Shown here: one piece after another, positions 63,723-64,000 of the stretch
Layout: each line of letters opens with the position of its first letter
Numbering within the stretch: position 1 is the stretch's first letter
The notes under the pieces: generated by a model
Databases searched by the model: none
What the model saw: the letters and a program-made list of their open reading frames with translations, nothing else
What the model was told of the DNA's origin: nothing
Made by a program: the position numbers and the translations under genes
Assembly: GCA_030998225.1 (NCBI GenBank)
Contig: JAPYXD010000460.1
Location: 124,001 to 188,000 of the forward strand
Length of the DNA stretch: 64,000 nt
Direction: 5' to 3'
Origin: Diplolepis rosae
Lineage: Eukaryota > Arthropoda > Insecta > Hymenoptera > Diplolepididae

Positions 63723-64000
63723 TTGGATCCAAGATCCATGAAGATAGTGATCCTCTAGGTACTGGTCGTAGACCTTACGGTCTCCATATATTCATAGTAC
63801 ACTCCTGTACTACGTACAAGTGAGGTAATCGGTACGTGTCTTCATACAATAGTGCTCCTGGCTGGTGGTAAGAAGAGGTAACAGAAAGGCAACCCATCGA
63901 TATCCCATCATTGTCATCAAATGTCGGAATGTGAAAAGGATAAGCATTAGATTGTCTGTTAATTACCGGGGGAGCACTATCTCGAGATAGAATATGCATT
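63723..64000. other. Unassigned sequence to window end
   Basis: More GC-balanced; no family recognised in either strand. Confidence 0.3.

Noticed and set aside
63775..63999. 74-codon minus-strand ORF at the window end
   Set aside because: No recognisable motif; truncated by the window edge, so left unassigned.

Overview
The window is eukaryotic, AT-rich (roughly two thirds A+T by eye) and almost entirely built of transposable elements and their remains. Arthropod LTR promoters (TATA box plus TCAGT initiator), Penelope, mariner, piggyBac and gypsy families, and a Fer2/PTF1A-type bHLH gene point to an insect. The dense, nested load would fit a wasp, ant or similar repeat-rich genome, but I cannot name the species. 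There is no bacterial architecture, CRISPR array, rRNA or functional tRNA.

Layout. 1-2.9 kb: a foldback-type element with ~0.55-0.6 kb inverted arms. 3.3-14.4 kb: a nearly complete but decayed Ty3/gypsy element (LTR, primer site, repeat-rich leader, gag, PR-RT-RH, an AT-hook/acidic linker, integrase, 3' noncoding with a piggyBac-type MITE, polypurine tract, second LTR start). 15.3-25.3 kb: a related gypsy copy with integrase remains, a CARD-like segment and a decayed viral-type envelope glycoprotein. The envelope is split by a 6.5 kb long-TIR DNA transposon, itself carrying a Jockey/CR1-like LINE. The envelope 3' part runs into a truncated mariner transposase. 25.8-27.6 kb: MITEs and tandem repeats. 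27.7-28.9 kb: remnants of a third gypsy lineage. 29.5-31.2 kb: a Tc1/mariner-superfamily element with clear TIRs and TA duplications. 32-47 kb: two Penelope-like elements (PLEs) head to head, giving a 1.2-1.3 kb inverted repeat. The left copy has a hammerhead-ribozyme-like motif and is split by a Tigger-like MITE and by an internally deleted gypsy element. That gypsy remnant in turn hosts an apparently intact 3.4 kb transposon with ~470 bp TIRs and a 653-codon ORF (36.5-39.9 kb). 47-49.5 kb: another gypsy 3' end with a full LTR and an opposing gag scrap.

49.6-57.5 kb holds the only recognisable host gene: three coding exons of a Fer2-like bHLH transcription factor on the minus strand (51.54-52.73 kb). 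It is surrounded by MITEs: two mariner deletion derivatives with the same structure, a MITE inside a MITE, a TTTCC/GGAAA-rich MITE and a ~100 bp-stem hairpin. 57.5-64 kb is noncoding with three consecutive palindromes, a 0.5 kb MITE, long G tracts and the C-terminal part of another mariner-superfamily transposase.

Little works together as a pathway. The visible logic is layers of insertion: PLE pair, then gypsy and MITE, then the 653-codon transposon; and gypsy, then long-TIR transposon, then LINE. The most interesting items are the intact transposon with FTZ-F1/NR5A-like motifs in its TIRs, the CARD-like plus glycoprotein cargo of the second gypsy copy, the AT-hook linker in gypsy pol, and the PLE pair with its ribozyme-like motif.
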